Shown here one piece after another: positions 55,240 through 63,692 of a stretch of 64,000 bases of DNA. The notes below the pieces were generated by a model. It ran no database searches and was not told the DNA's origin. It worked only from the letters and a program-made list of their open reading frames with translations. Location: assembly GCA_947475165.1 (NCBI GenBank), contig CANJLD010000006.1, positions 117,780 through 181,779 on the forward strand. The letters are read 5' to 3'. This stretch comes from Bacteroidota bacterium (GTDB taxonomy: Bacteria > Bacteroidota > Bacteroidia > Chitinophagales > LD1). A program made the translations under genes and the position numbers. The number at the start of each line of letters is the position of its first letter. Positions within the stretch are counted from its first letter, which is position 1.

Positions 55240-55818
55240 ATGAAAAACGTATTCAGACTTTTTATTGCCGTATTTATTGCCTCTTCTCTTTCAAGTTGCA
55301 GTTATAATTCGTTAGTTGAAAAACGCGAAGCAGTTAGCGGACAATGGGCCAATGTAGAAACAGCCTATCAACGCAGAAGCGATTTAATTCCAAACCTGGT
55401 TGAAACTGTAAAAGCCGGTGGCAAATATGAATCAGAAACTTTGCAGAAAGTGGTTGAAGCGCGTGCATCAGCTACCAGCATTAAGTTAGACCCAAGTAAT
55501 TTATCAGAAGCAGATGTGGCCAAATATCAAGCTGCACAAAGTCAATTGAGCGGAAGCTTATCGCGCCTGCTTGCTACGGTAGAAGCGTATCCTGAACTTC
55601 AGGCAGTAAAAGGCTATTCAGAGTTGCGCGTTGAGTTGGCAAGTACCGAAGACAAGATTGCGTTTGAGCGCAAAAAATTTAATGATATAGTGCAAGACTA
55701 TAACGCTAACACAGCTACTTTCCCTGCGGTGATTACTGCCAAATTGTTTGGCTTTACTCCAAAAGGATATTTCAAAGCCGATGCAGGAACAGAGAAGGCT
55801 CCAACGGTAAAGTTCTAA
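55240..55818 (+). CDS. lemA: LemA family protein
   Basis: A 192-residue LemA protein. The N-terminal 20 residues form a hydrophobic signal with a lipobox-like SSLSSCSY, followed by the typical helical LemA core: NSLVEKREAVSGQWANVETA, YQRRSDLIPNLVETVKAGGK, EAYPELQAVKGYSELRVELA and the final FNDIVQDYNANTATFPAVIT. Function not settled; LemA genes often sit with TPM-domain genes, as here, which suggests a shared envelope role. Confidence 0.92.
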   Translation: MKNVFRLFIAVFIASSLSSCSYNSLVEKREAVSGQWANVETAYQRRSDLIPNLVETVKAGGKYESETLQKVVEARASATSIKLDPSNLSEADVAKYQAAQSQLSGSLSRLLATVEAYPELQAVKGYSELRVELASTEDKIAFERKKFNDIVQDYNANTATFPAVITAKLFGFTPKGYFKADAGTEKAPTVKF

Positions 55819-55882
55819 ATAGCGATTAGTTAATTGGTGATTGGCGAACCAACTAATCACCAATCAACTGATTAAGCAATCT
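55819..55882 (+). repeat. Inverted heptanucleotide element between lemA and the TPM gene
   Basis: Starts directly after the lemA stop: ATAGCGA, TTAGTTA, ATTGGTG, ATTGGCG, then the right arm CCAACTA, ATCACCA, ATCAACT, GATTAAG. Arms are close to complementary (TTAGTTAATTGGTGATTGG against CCAATCAC and CCAACTAATC). Confidence 0.7.
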
Positions 55883-55889
55883 CCACCTC

Positions 55890-56327
55890 ATGTTTCAAAA
55901 ACATTTTTTTACCGAAGAACAGCGCAAAACAATTGTTCAGGCAATTGCCGATGCCGAAGCTATGACCAGCGGAGAAATTCGTTTGCATATAGAAGCAAAA
56001 TGTAAAAATGAAAATGTGCTCGACCGTGCTACCGAAATCTTCTTTAAATTAAAGATGAATGAAACCGCGCAACAAAATGGAACGCTTATTTATCTAGCCT
56101 ACGAAGACCACAAATTTGCCATTATAGGCGATAAAGGAATTAATGAAGTAGTGCCAGCCAATTTTTGGGAGGGCACAAAAGAAGTAATGAGCGGACACTT
56201 CAAGCAAGGCGAATTTTTAGAAGGACTTCTCTTTGCCATTCAGGAAACCGGTTCGCACCTTAAACAATATTTTCCTTTACAAGCAGATGATAAAAACGAG
56301 TTGACGAATGAGATTAGTGAAGGATAG
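55890..56327 (+). CDS. TPM domain protein
   Basis: A 145-residue cytoplasmic-looking TPM-domain protein (FFTEEQRKTIVQAIADAEAM, TSGEIRLHIEAKCKNENVLD, GTLIYLAYEDHKFAIIGDKG, FWEGTKEVMSGHFKQGEFLE). The TPM fold is found in YgcG-like membrane proteins and in plant photosystem II repair factors; the bacterial role is unknown. No signal peptide. The stop lies inside the next gene (20-base overlap). Confidence 0.88.
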   Translation: MFQKHFFTEEQRKTIVQAIADAEAMTSGEIRLHIEAKCKNENVLDRATEIFFKLKMNETAQQNGTLIYLAYEDHKFAIIGDKGINEVVPANFWEGTKEVMSGHFKQGEFLEGLLFAIQETGSHLKQYFPLQADDKNELTNEISEG

Positions 56328-57111
56328 TTCAGACGGCAGACGGCAGACGGCAGACGGCAGACAATACAAACTGCTACGACTATTTGTATTGTCTTTTTTC
56401 TATTGTCTATCATCTATAGTCTCGCTGCAAGCGCAAAATTTTCCTGCTCAACCAAACCCAGCACGTTTAGTAAACGATTTTGCAGGAGTGCTTTCCTCTT
56501 CTCAACAAGCCGAACTCGAACAAAAATTAGTCGCTTTTGACGATTCTACTTCCACGCAAATTGCGGTGGTAATTATAGAAAGTTTAGAAGGTGCCGAGGT
56601 AGGAAGCTATGCTGCTGAACTTGGCGAAAAATGGGGAATAGGCACCAAGAAAAATCATAACGGTGTTATAATTTTAATGGCGAACAAGGAGCATAAAGTT
56701 TCTATTCGCACCGGTTATGGTGTAGAAGAAAAACTCGGTGCTATTATCTGCGACCGCATTATTCAAAACACGCTCGTTCCAAATTTTAAACAAGGAAATT
56801 TTTATGAAGGTTTCGATGAAGCAACTGATGAAATCATTGCCCGTTTATCAGGCTTGTACTCTGAAAAACGCGACAAAGGGAAGAAAGGAATACCCATTTG
56901 GGTTATTGTCTTAATCGTCTTCATCGTTTTTTTTATTCTGCCGCTTATTTCTAAAAATCGCGGTGGCGCAACAACATACAGTCGCGGTGGTTGGGGCGGT
57001 GGTCCTTTTTTAGGAGGCGGAGGATTTGGTAGCGGTGGCGGAGGTGGTGGCGGGTTAGGAGGTTTTGGTGGTGGTGGGTTTAGCGGTGGCGGAAGCAGCG
57101 GAAGCTGGTAG
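56308..57111 (+). CDS. TPM domain membrane protein, YgcG-like, with glycine-rich tail
   Basis: A 267-residue protein. The only ATG in frame lies upstream of a 7-bp array (56330-56362); after it come a signal peptide (LLRLFVLSFFYCLSSIVSLQ, cleaved near QAQ), the TPM domain (residues about 50-170, LVNDFAGVLSSSQQAELEQK, WGIGTKKNHNGVIILMANKE), one membrane helix (IWVIVLIVFIVFFILPLI) and a Gly/Ser-rich tail with runs of Gly and a final SGSSGSW-type end. This is the YgcG layout. It follows another TPM gene with a 20-base overlap and forms a lemA-TPM-TPM cluster. Confidence 0.87.
   Translation: MRLVKDSSDGRRQTADGRQYKLLRLFVLSFFYCLSSIVSLQAQNFPAQPNPARLVNDFAGVLSSSQQAELEQKLVAFDDSTSTQIAVVIIESLEGAEVGSYAAELGEKWGIGTKKNHNGVIILMANKEHKVSIRTGYGVEEKLGAIICDRIIQNTLVPNFKQGNFYEGFDEATDEIIARLSGLYSEKRDKGKKGIPIWVIVLIVFIVFFILPLISKNRGGATTYSRGGWGGGPFLGGGGFGSGGGGGGGLGGFGGGGFSGGGSSGSW
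56330..56362 (+). repeat. Heptanucleotide array CAGACGG in the 5' coding region
   Basis: Four exact copies of CAGACGG plus CAGAC, between the ATG and the signal peptide of the YgcG-like gene, encoding SDGRRQTADGRQ-type residues. With no in-frame ATG after it, copy-number change by 1 or 2 would abolish translation from this start. Confidence 0.9.
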
Positions 57112-57123
57112 CACCCACCTAAA

Positions 57124-57141
57124 TCCTCCCTAAAGGGAGGA
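57124..57141. repeat. CCCTAAAGGG-centred palindrome
   Basis: TCCTCCC / GGGAGGA around TAAA, 12 bases after the YgcG-like gene. Similar core to the palindrome at 21628-21655. No T tail follows. Confidence 0.6.
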
Positions 57142-57159
57142 CTTAAATACAAATACAAA

Positions 57160-57786
57160 ATGCAAAATCCGATTCATTACAAATCGCATCCTTGGCACGG
57201 CATTTCTTTCGGAGAAAAATTTCCGGATGTGCTTACTGCCTTTATAGAAATTGTTCCGGCTGATACCGTGAAATATGAAATTGACAAAGCAAGCGGCTGG
57301 CTAAAAGTGGATAGACCGCAATTATTCTCTAATGTTGTTCCTGCGCTATATGGTTTTATTCCACAAACACTTTGCGCTATGGAAGTAGGAAAATTTTGCA
57401 TGACAAAAACCGGCAAGCAAAATATTATTGGCGACCAGGATCCAATGGACATTCTGGTGCTGGAAGAAAAAAATATTCAGAACGGAGGAATTTTAGTGCA
57501 GGCAATTCCTATTGGCGGCTTTCGCATGATTGACAAAAACGAAGCAGACGATAAAATAATTGCAGTAATGAAAGATGATGCCGTGTATGGAAAAATTAAA
57601 GACATCAGCGAATTGAATGAGTCTATCGTAAATCGTCTCAAACATTATTTTCTCACTTATAAAGATTTACCCGGCTCATCCGAAGAACGCAAAGTAGAAA
57701 TTGCTGCTGTTTACGGAAGAGAAGAAGCATTAGAAGTAATTCGCCAAAGCGCGCTTGATTACAAAAATCGTTTTCAGCTTTCATGA
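57160..57786 (+). CDS. ppa: Inorganic pyrophosphatase (family I)
   Basis: A 208-residue family I pyrophosphatase that drives biosynthetic reactions by hydrolysing PPi. The signature is GDQDPMDILVL (canonical D-x-D-P-x-D metal-binding motif), preceded by KYEIDKASGWLKVDRP and YGFIPQTLC; the C-terminal KIKDISELNESIVNRLKHYF block is also typical. The downstream thioredoxin-like gene begins in its stop codon region (4-base overlap). Confidence 0.94.
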   Translation: MQNPIHYKSHPWHGISFGEKFPDVLTAFIEIVPADTVKYEIDKASGWLKVDRPQLFSNVVPALYGFIPQTLCAMEVGKFCMTKTGKQNIIGDQDPMDILVLEEKNIQNGGILVQAIPIGGFRMIDKNEADDKIIAVMKDDAVYGKIKDISELNESIVNRLKHYFLTYKDLPGSSEERKVEIAAVYGREEALEVIRQSALDYKNRFQLS

Positions 57787-58277
57787 AAAACAAATTCATT
57801 CCCATTACAGGAATTGTAATCGCAATTCTTGTAGCAGGATTTTTCTATAATAAATATCGCATTGCTCCGAAGGTGAAATTCGAAACATTAGAGTTGACTG
57901 ACCTGAATGGGAACAGCGTTTCTCTCGATTCCTTTCAAGACAAAAAAATGTTCATCAACTTCTTTGCAACCTGGTGTGGCCCCTGCGTTAAAGAAATTCC
58001 TTTACTTCTTTCGGCACAGCAAATTCTTGCAAAAGAGAATTTTAAGTTCGTTTTAATTTCAGATGAACCGGTTGAGCAATTGAAACATTTCCAAGAACAA
58101 ACCGGAACAGGGTTTCAAATTCTTCATTCCGAAAAAAAATTACAGGAGTATAAAATCTATACCATTCCCACCAGCTATGTTCTCAATTCAAACCAGGAAA
58201 TAGTTTTCAAAAAAACAGGAGAGGAAGATTGGGCGAGCGATGCCGTAATTCAAAAATTAAAGAAACTCGCTGACTAA
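57783..58277 (+). CDS. TlpA/ResA-like thioredoxin-fold protein
   Basis: A 164-residue membrane-anchored thioredoxin. One N-terminal helix (FIPITGIVIAILVAGFFYNK) and a periplasmic redoxin domain with active site WCGPC (FINFFATWCGPCVKEIPLLL, about residues 58-77) and the cis-Pro segment IYTIPTSYVLN. It would reduce or exchange disulfides in the periplasm. Convergent with the exosortase gene with no spacer. Confidence 0.9.
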   Translation: MKNKFIPITGIVIAILVAGFFYNKYRIAPKVKFETLELTDLNGNSVSLDSFQDKKMFINFFATWCGPCVKEIPLLLSAQQILAKENFKFVLISDEPVEQLKHFQEQTGTGFQILHSEKKLQEYKIYTIPTSYVLNSNQEIVFKKTGEEDWASDAVIQKLKKLAD

Positions 58278-58832
58278 TTATTTCTTCGAAAAGTAATTCA
58301 TCCAGCAAACAACCAGCAGAAAAAACATTCCGTAACTCATCAACAGATATACGCGTGTGTGTGCCAGTTCCAGAAAATATTCTGAGCAGCAATCTTCTAC
58401 AATTCCCAAACCAACTAACCGGGTAACGTTAATGGCATAAATGCAGAAAATGCCGAAAGCGATATACCAGAGTTTATGAAACCATTTTCCTTTGTAAGCA
58501 ATAATAAATCCCGAAAAAATAACGCAAACTGAAACTCCCAAACAGTGATTGGCAAGGAACAAACCGGGAGTATTATTGATAATAATGTTTCGGTGGTTGT
58601 AAACCAATTGGTAGCCAAAAATCTTTTGAAGAATGAACGCTGCAGGCTGAATTGTTTTATAGGCAAACCAATCGGTAAATACTACCCAGCCGGAATTCAA
58701 AGCTGTTCCTTCGCGGTTAAAAAGAAAAAATAAAACTTTCCAAAGCAGATAAATCAGCAACACTTTAACAACAAAGATTGTTGCGTCTGTCAACTTTTTA
58801 TCGGAAGAAATTTTTTGAATAAACGCACGCAT
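58278..58832 (-). CDS. Exosortase/archaeosortase family protein
   Basis: A 184-residue protein with about five membrane helices and the exosortase triad: Cys97 in FLANHCLGVSVCVIFSGF, Arg138 in YAINVTRLVGLG and His158 in FLELAHTRVYLL. Exosortases are membrane transpeptidases that cleave a C-terminal PEP-CTERM-like signal and often attach the protein to a glycolipid. Bacteroidota forms (XrtF, XrtN and others) are short, like this one; I cannot assign the subtype. No obvious substrate is in the window. It is co-transcribed with a 287-residue membrane protein 9 bases upstream. Confidence 0.83.
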   Translation of the reverse strand: MRAFIQKISSDKKLTDATIFVVKVLLIYLLWKVLFFLFNREGTALNSGWVVFTDWFAYKTIQPAAFILQKIFGYQLVYNHRNIIINNTPGLFLANHCLGVSVCVIFSGFIIAYKGKWFHKLWYIAFGIFCIYAINVTRLVGLGIVEDCCSEYFLELAHTRVYLLMSYGMFFLLVVCWMNYFSKK

Positions 58833-58841
58833 GATGCGGTG

Positions 58842-59705
58842 TTAGAAGGAAACAAAAATTCCTCGCCAGGTAATAAACTTGATAAAAATTATCACCAACG
58901 TCAATACAAAGAGCATTCCAAAGCTTAATTTCTGAAGCAGTTTATATTGCAAAACATCATCCTTCATAATCTCCAGATAAAACAGGGCAATCCAACTAAT
59001 CAGCAGCGAAATTCCAATCACCATCAAGTAAATGGAATGAACAAAAATATTCATCGGGAAAGTGACGGCACTGGTAATAATAGCCCCTAGAACAAAAGGA
59101 ACAATTGCCGTTTCAACAAAATAACTTCTGCGTCTGGATGACTTGTTCACTTTTGAAAAGGAATAAGAAAATGACAGAAATATTTTTGGATAGTTAATGG
59201 AGAAGTAGAGCAACAAAATAATGAAGAATACATTTATAGCATATACAAAAGGAACGGGCAAAAACCACCAAGCAAAAACCACCGCAAAGTTTTGATAGAA
59301 AGGGGAATTAAATTCGTTGGCTCCCAATGAAGCTATCAGCCCCTGTGCCGTAAAAAAGCAAGTGCCAATAACAAAACTCCATGCAAAAAAAACATTCAGC
59401 ATGGAAGGCTTCCGTTTTAGCCTGTCGAAAAAGTAAAGCATTAACAACCCAAACAACAAGGCAAAAAACGGATAGGTGCTATAAATAACAGAGACCTTTA
59501 GCTTAGACCACTTATGTCCGTTAAGTAGAAACCGGATACCGAAATAATAAATATTGGCATCTAACTTGAAGAACTTCCCTGCCAATGCCATGAAAAAAAA
59601 TCCCCCGTAAGTAATGATAGCATAGGCCAACGAAAAGCAAACTGTCGAATTAAAAATTCGAATTAGCTTATCATACCACTGCTCTTTTCCTTTTGTATCT
59701 AACAT
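58842..59705 (-). CDS. Polytopic membrane protein, exosortase partner candidate
   Basis: A 287-residue protein with about seven membrane helices (for example FSLAYAIITYGGFFFMALAG, FFAWSFVIGTCFFTAQGLIA, LISWIALFYLEIM) and a basic cytoplasmic loop (SKVNKSSRRRSYF). No family recognised. The 9-base spacing to the exosortase gene implies a shared operon and perhaps a shared function. It follows gldB on the same strand by 43 bases. Confidence 0.65.
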   Translation of the reverse strand: MLDTKGKEQWYDKLIRIFNSTVCFSLAYAIITYGGFFFMALAGKFFKLDANIYYFGIRFLLNGHKWSKLKVSVIYSTYPFFALLFGLLMLYFFDRLKRKPSMLNVFFAWSFVIGTCFFTAQGLIASLGANEFNSPFYQNFAVVFAWWFLPVPFVYAINVFFIILLLYFSINYPKIFLSFSYSFSKVNKSSRRRSYFVETAIVPFVLGAIITSAVTFPMNIFVHSIYLMVIGISLLISWIALFYLEIMKDDVLQYKLLQKLSFGMLFVLTLVIIFIKFITWRGIFVSF

Positions 59706-59748
59706 CTAACTACCCGTTGAATTTTTCAAATATAGAATTTTAGGTTTA

Positions 59749-60816
59749 TCAAAACACAGATTTTGATGGTCTGTATTTTGCCTTCGCCAAAATTGTTTTT
59801 GAATCATACTTCAGCAGCAAATCGTGTAGCGAAATTTTATTGCCGGTTTCTTTCATAAATTTTCTCACTATCTGCAAGCCAATCCAGCTTCCAATATTTC
59901 CCGGAGATTCAGCAGGCATACCGGTAACAGTTGGGCCTTCATCTAAATATCTTTTCTGGTCCATGTAGTTGTCTTTATACAACAGGTCTTTGTCATTCAT
60001 AAATCTCCAAATGTCAACTTCGCTTTCTTCGCACCAGGTAGTTTGTTTTTGTGTAAAGCCTACAATCATGCTATCCGGTGCGTCAGGCAAAACGTAAGAG
60101 AGAAAATACATCTTCTTCCCTTTATCTACCATTGCTTCAACCAATGTTTTGCCGTGCGATAATTCTTCGCTGCCGAAATAAAAATTGTAAAGCACTTCCA
60201 TTGAATTCCGCGCAATATATTCTCTACGCATTTTGTGTTGCAGATATTGAAACACTCCTGCACTGTCGTAATCCGCAAAATTTGGATTCAGGTATTGGTC
60301 TAAACCAATACCCAATAAATCTTTTTCATAAGTAAATGCACCAATGGAAAAACCTGAATTGACTCCGACTACTTTTGGAACTGCCGCATCAGGAAAATAA
60401 TACTTGAAATATTTAAGCGATTGCGTTAAATCTTCCTCCACATCTTTTGTGTTTTCAAAATGTAAATTGATTGCATTCTGAATACGATTGATATAAGCAT
60501 CTGAAAGAAATTTCTGCAACGCTTCTTTTTCAATGTGCGAAGTATCTCCCGGTGGACGCGGTCCTATTACAAACTGACCTACATAGAAATCGAAGAAGGA
60601 ACCATACTTGTTTCGCATGGCTTCAATTTGTTGTTCATCGCAATTCGATTTAGCTAAGTCAAACAAATCTTTGTCGAATCGCTGTAACTGAACATCCATC
60701 TTAATATTCGACACATCAGGTTTTTCTCTACTTTTGGTTTTGTTGCAGCTATCGCAACCGGAAAGTGAGACCACTAACAACACAAAAATAATTTGCTTGA
60801 TATTTTTCATCATCAT
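59749..60816 (-). CDS. gldB: Gliding motility lipoprotein GldB
   Basis: A 355-residue lipoprotein; I start at the first Met of MMMKNIKQIIFVLLVVSLSG (lipobox LSGC, Cys21) rather than 12 codons upstream. The body matches GldB: VQLQRFDKDLFDLAKSNCDE, GVNSGFSIGAFTYEKDLLGI, LDQYLNP and the C-terminal PTVTGMPAESPGNIGSWIGL, QIVRKFMKETG. GldB is required for gliding in Flavobacterium johnsoniae but is also present in non-gliding relatives, so motility is possible, not proven. It is divergent from the beta-barrel gene over 44 bases. Confidence 0.92.
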   Translation of the reverse strand: MMMKNIKQIIFVLLVVSLSGCDSCNKTKSREKPDVSNIKMDVQLQRFDKDLFDLAKSNCDEQQIEAMRNKYGSFFDFYVGQFVIGPRPPGDTSHIEKEALQKFLSDAYINRIQNAINLHFENTKDVEEDLTQSLKYFKYYFPDAAVPKVVGVNSGFSIGAFTYEKDLLGIGLDQYLNPNFADYDSAGVFQYLQHKMRREYIARNSMEVLYNFYFGSEELSHGKTLVEAMVDKGKKMYFLSYVLPDAPDSMIVGFTQKQTTWCEESEVDIWRFMNDKDLLYKDNYMDQKRYLDEGPTVTGMPAESPGNIGSWIGLQIVRKFMKETGNKISLHDLLLKYDSKTILAKAKYRPSKSVF

Positions 60817-60860
60817 TGTGCAAAAATCGAAATTGAATCCATAAAACCACATTTAGTATA

Positions 60861-61583
60861 ATGAAACGAATTTTTACTCTTCTTATTCTTCTCTCTATTT
60901 TTTTGACAGGATTTTCGCTCAACGATAAAATCCGTATCGGGCTGCAGGTGTCACCGGGCATTGCCTGGTCGAAACCTTTTGGTAAAGATTTGCTGAAAGG
61001 GAAACCCCGCTTTGGAACCAGCTATGGCTTTTTAGTGGAATACTGGTTTGCAAAAAATTACGGACTTGCTACCGGTATTGGTGGGGCGTTTGATGGCTGT
61101 AATATTACTGGACGCGATACTTTTGAAAATGTTGCTGGAATTAAAGTGCGTAGCGTAAATGAGAAATATGCTTTTCATTATTTAGAAATTCCCACTTACC
61201 TGAAACTGAAAACAAATCCTATTAAAGGAGGAAAGTTTGTGGCGTGGGGACAAGTGGGAGTTACCTTAAACATTACTGTAAGCGCGCGCGCCAATTACAG
61301 TGATTCTATTCCAACAGCATCAGGAAATATTTTGATTGAGAAAGAAAATATTCTGAAACAAAACAACGATGTATCAAAAACTCTTCCCGGCTTTTGGTCA
61401 AATTTTATTGATGTGCGACTAGGTGCAGGTGCAGGTTTCGAATATAAGTTCGATGAAAAAGCTTCTTTGCTGGTTGGCTTGTTTTACCACAATGGTTTCA
61501 TCAATAACCTCTTCGACCACGATGCGAAGAAAGAACCGAATGTAATGCGGTTTATGAGTTTAAGAGTTGGTGTTTTGTTTTAA
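60861..61583 (+). CDS. Outer-membrane beta-barrel protein, PorT-like
   Basis: A 240-residue protein with a signal peptide (MKRIFTLLILLSIFLTGFS) and an eight-stranded-barrel pattern: RIGLQVSPGIAWSKPFGK, SYGFLVEYWFAKNYGLATGI, YHFLEIPTYLKLKT-type strand (FHYLEIPTYLKLK), DVRLGAGAGFEYKFDEKASL and a C-terminal FMSLRVGVLF. This is the PorT/porin-family barrel. True PorT is a T9SS component, but the family has many members; I only claim the fold. It precedes ligA by 9 bases. Confidence 0.8.
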   Translation: MKRIFTLLILLSIFLTGFSLNDKIRIGLQVSPGIAWSKPFGKDLLKGKPRFGTSYGFLVEYWFAKNYGLATGIGGAFDGCNITGRDTFENVAGIKVRSVNEKYAFHYLEIPTYLKLKTNPIKGGKFVAWGQVGVTLNITVSARANYSDSIPTASGNILIEKENILKQNNDVSKTLPGFWSNFIDVRLGAGAGFEYKFDEKASLLVGLFYHNGFINNLFDHDAKKEPNVMRFMSLRVGVLF

Positions 61584-61592
61584 AATTGATTC

Positions 61593-63692
61593 ATGTATTC
61601 GAAAGAACAAGTAGCAGAACTCAATCAACTTTCTGAACAACTCCTTAAATCAGAAAGTGCATTTTCTGAATCAGAAAAAGCATTCGCGCTTCGTAAAATC
61701 ATCAACTACCATGACTGGCGATATTACGTTCTGAGCGAACCTATCATTACTGATTACGATTACGATTTACTTTTCAAACAACTCAAAGAACTCGAAGCGC
61801 AACATCCGAATCTTGTTACCGAAGATTCTCCAACCCAACGCGTAGCCCGTGCTTTGACTGATGAATTTGAATCTGTTTCTCACTTAGCTTCGATGCTTTC
61901 GCTCGAAAACTCTTATAATTTGGGAGATATAGAAGAGTTCAACCGCAGAGTTACAGACTTGGTCAAAACTTCTGAGATAGAATATTGCGTAGAGCCCAAA
62001 TTTGATGGAGCAAGTATTGCATTAGTTTATGAAAACGATATGCTCGTTCGTGCCGCTACACGCGGTGATGGAACTGTGGGGGAAGATATCACCAACAACG
62101 CCAAAGCAATTCCTTCTATTCCTCTTTCTGCAGCGTTTTCAAAATTCGGAATTTACAAAGTAGAGTTGCGGGGCGAGGTCATTATTACTAAAGAAACTTT
62201 CGAACGGAAAAATGCCGAGCGCATTGCTAAAGGCGAAAAAGGGTTTCAGAATTCGCGCAACACCGCTTCCGGTTCTTTGCGTATGAAAGACCCGAACGAA
62301 GTAGCACAGCGCGGGCTTGAAGCTATTTTGTATCACGTAAGTTTTGCAGAAGATGCCAACGGGAAAAATTTGATTGCAGAAAAACTGCTCTCGCATTATT
62401 CCGTTATCGAAATGCTTTACAACTGTGGCTTTAAGACTCCGATTAAAGAATTAAAGGTTTGCAACAGCGCACAGGAAGTGGATGACTTCATCAACACCTG
62501 GGATGCAAAACGTTTGGCGTTTAATATCGAAACTGATGGCATGGTGGTGAAAGTAAATTCGCTAAAAATGCAGCAGCAATGCGGCAGCACTTCACACCAT
62601 CCGCGCTGGGCAATTGCCTATAAGTTTGCCGCCAAACAAACGCAGAGCAAATTGCTGAAAGTAGAATTTCAGGTTGGGCGAACCGGTGCTGTTACTCCGG
62701 TGGCAAAAATTGAACCCGTGCCGCTGGCAGGTGTAACTATCTCCTCTATTTCGCTGCATAACGAAGAATTTATCCTCGAAAAAAATCTATTGCTTGGCGA
62801 TACTGTTATAGTTGAACGTGCAGGGGAAGTCATTCCTTATATAGTCGGTTCAGTTCCCGATTTGCGCAACGGCAGTGAAATAAAAATTGATTTTCCGCGC
62901 ACTTGCCCTTCGTGTAATTCGCCTTTAGTGAAACCCGAAGAAGATGCAATTTGGCGTTGCGATAATGTGGACTGTCCCGCGCAAACTGAAGAGCGCGCCA
63001 TTCATTTTGTTTCGAAAGATGCGATGGATATTGACGGATGCGGAAGTTCCACTATCATAGAATTTATTCAACGCGGCTTTATCAAAAACATCGAAGACCT
63101 TTACCGTTTGTCTTATGATGAAATTTTAAAGCTGGAAGGATGGAAAGAAAAAAGTATCGCGAATCTTCAAGCAGGAATTGAAGATTCGAAGAACCGTCCG
63201 CTTTGGAGATTGTTGAATGCGCTAGGTATTCGTCATGTGGGGATTACTACTTCAAAAGATATTGCGCAGCACATTCAAACCATTTTCGATTTAGAGAAAA
63301 TGAGTGTGGAAGATTTGACGAACATAGAAAGCATTGGTCCGAAAGTGGCGCAAAGCATTTTCGATTTCTTTCAAAACCAAAGCAATATTCATCTGCTCAC
63401 CGAGTTGAAAAACTTTGGAGTGAACACCGCCAATCGCCCCGAAGATTCTATTTCTAAAAACAATAAACTTGAGGGCAAAACTTTTCTCTTCACTGGTTCT
63501 CTACAACAATTCACTCGCGACCGCGCCAAGCAACTGGTAGAAGAAAACGGGGGCAAATTATTGAGCGGTGTTTCTGCCAATCTCAATTACTTAGTTGTAG
63601 GGGAAGATGCGGGAAGCAAGCTTGCGAAAGCGAAGAAGATTCCTTCGATTATTGTTTTCACGGAGGAGGAGTTTTTGAAAATGGTGGAGTAA
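61593..63692 (+). CDS. ligA: NAD-dependent DNA ligase
   Basis: A 699-residue NAD-dependent ligase sealing nicks in replication and repair. N-terminal Ia domain with YHDWRYYVLSEPIITDYDYD; the adenylated Lys136 in VEPKFDGASIALVYE; the OB fold region (VEFQVGRTGAVTPVAKIEPV); a four-Cys zinc finger (CPSCNSPLVKPEEDAIWRC, DNVDCPAQ); helix-hairpin-helix motifs (LGIRHVGITTSKDIAQHI, IESIGPKVAQSIFDFF); and a C-terminal BRCT domain (EGKTFLFTGSLQQFTRDRAK, VVGEDAGSKLAKAKK). Full length. Confidence 0.97.
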   Translation: MYSKEQVAELNQLSEQLLKSESAFSESEKAFALRKIINYHDWRYYVLSEPIITDYDYDLLFKQLKELEAQHPNLVTEDSPTQRVARALTDEFESVSHLASMLSLENSYNLGDIEEFNRRVTDLVKTSEIEYCVEPKFDGASIALVYENDMLVRAATRGDGTVGEDITNNAKAIPSIPLSAAFSKFGIYKVELRGEVIITKETFERKNAERIAKGEKGFQNSRNTASGSLRMKDPNEVAQRGLEAILYHVSFAEDANGKNLIAEKLLSHYSVIEMLYNCGFKTPIKELKVCNSAQEVDDFINTWDAKRLAFNIETDGMVVKVNSLKMQQQCGSTSHHPRWAIAYKFAAKQTQSKLLKVEFQVGRTGAVTPVAKIEPVPLAGVTISSISLHNEEFILEKNLLLGDTVIVERAGEVIPYIVGSVPDLRNGSEIKIDFPRTCPSCNSPLVKPEEDAIWRCDNVDCPAQTEERAIHFVSKDAMDIDGCGSSTIIEFIQRGFIKNIEDLYRLSYDEILKLEGWKEKSIANLQAGIEDSKNRPLWRLLNALGIRHVGITTSKDIAQHIQTIFDLEKMSVEDLTNIESIGPKVAQSIFDFFQNQSNIHLLTELKNFGVNTANRPEDSISKNNKLEGKTFLFTGSLQQFTRDRAKQLVEENGGKLLSGVSANLNYLVVGEDAGSKLAKAKKIPSIIVFTEEEFLKMVE

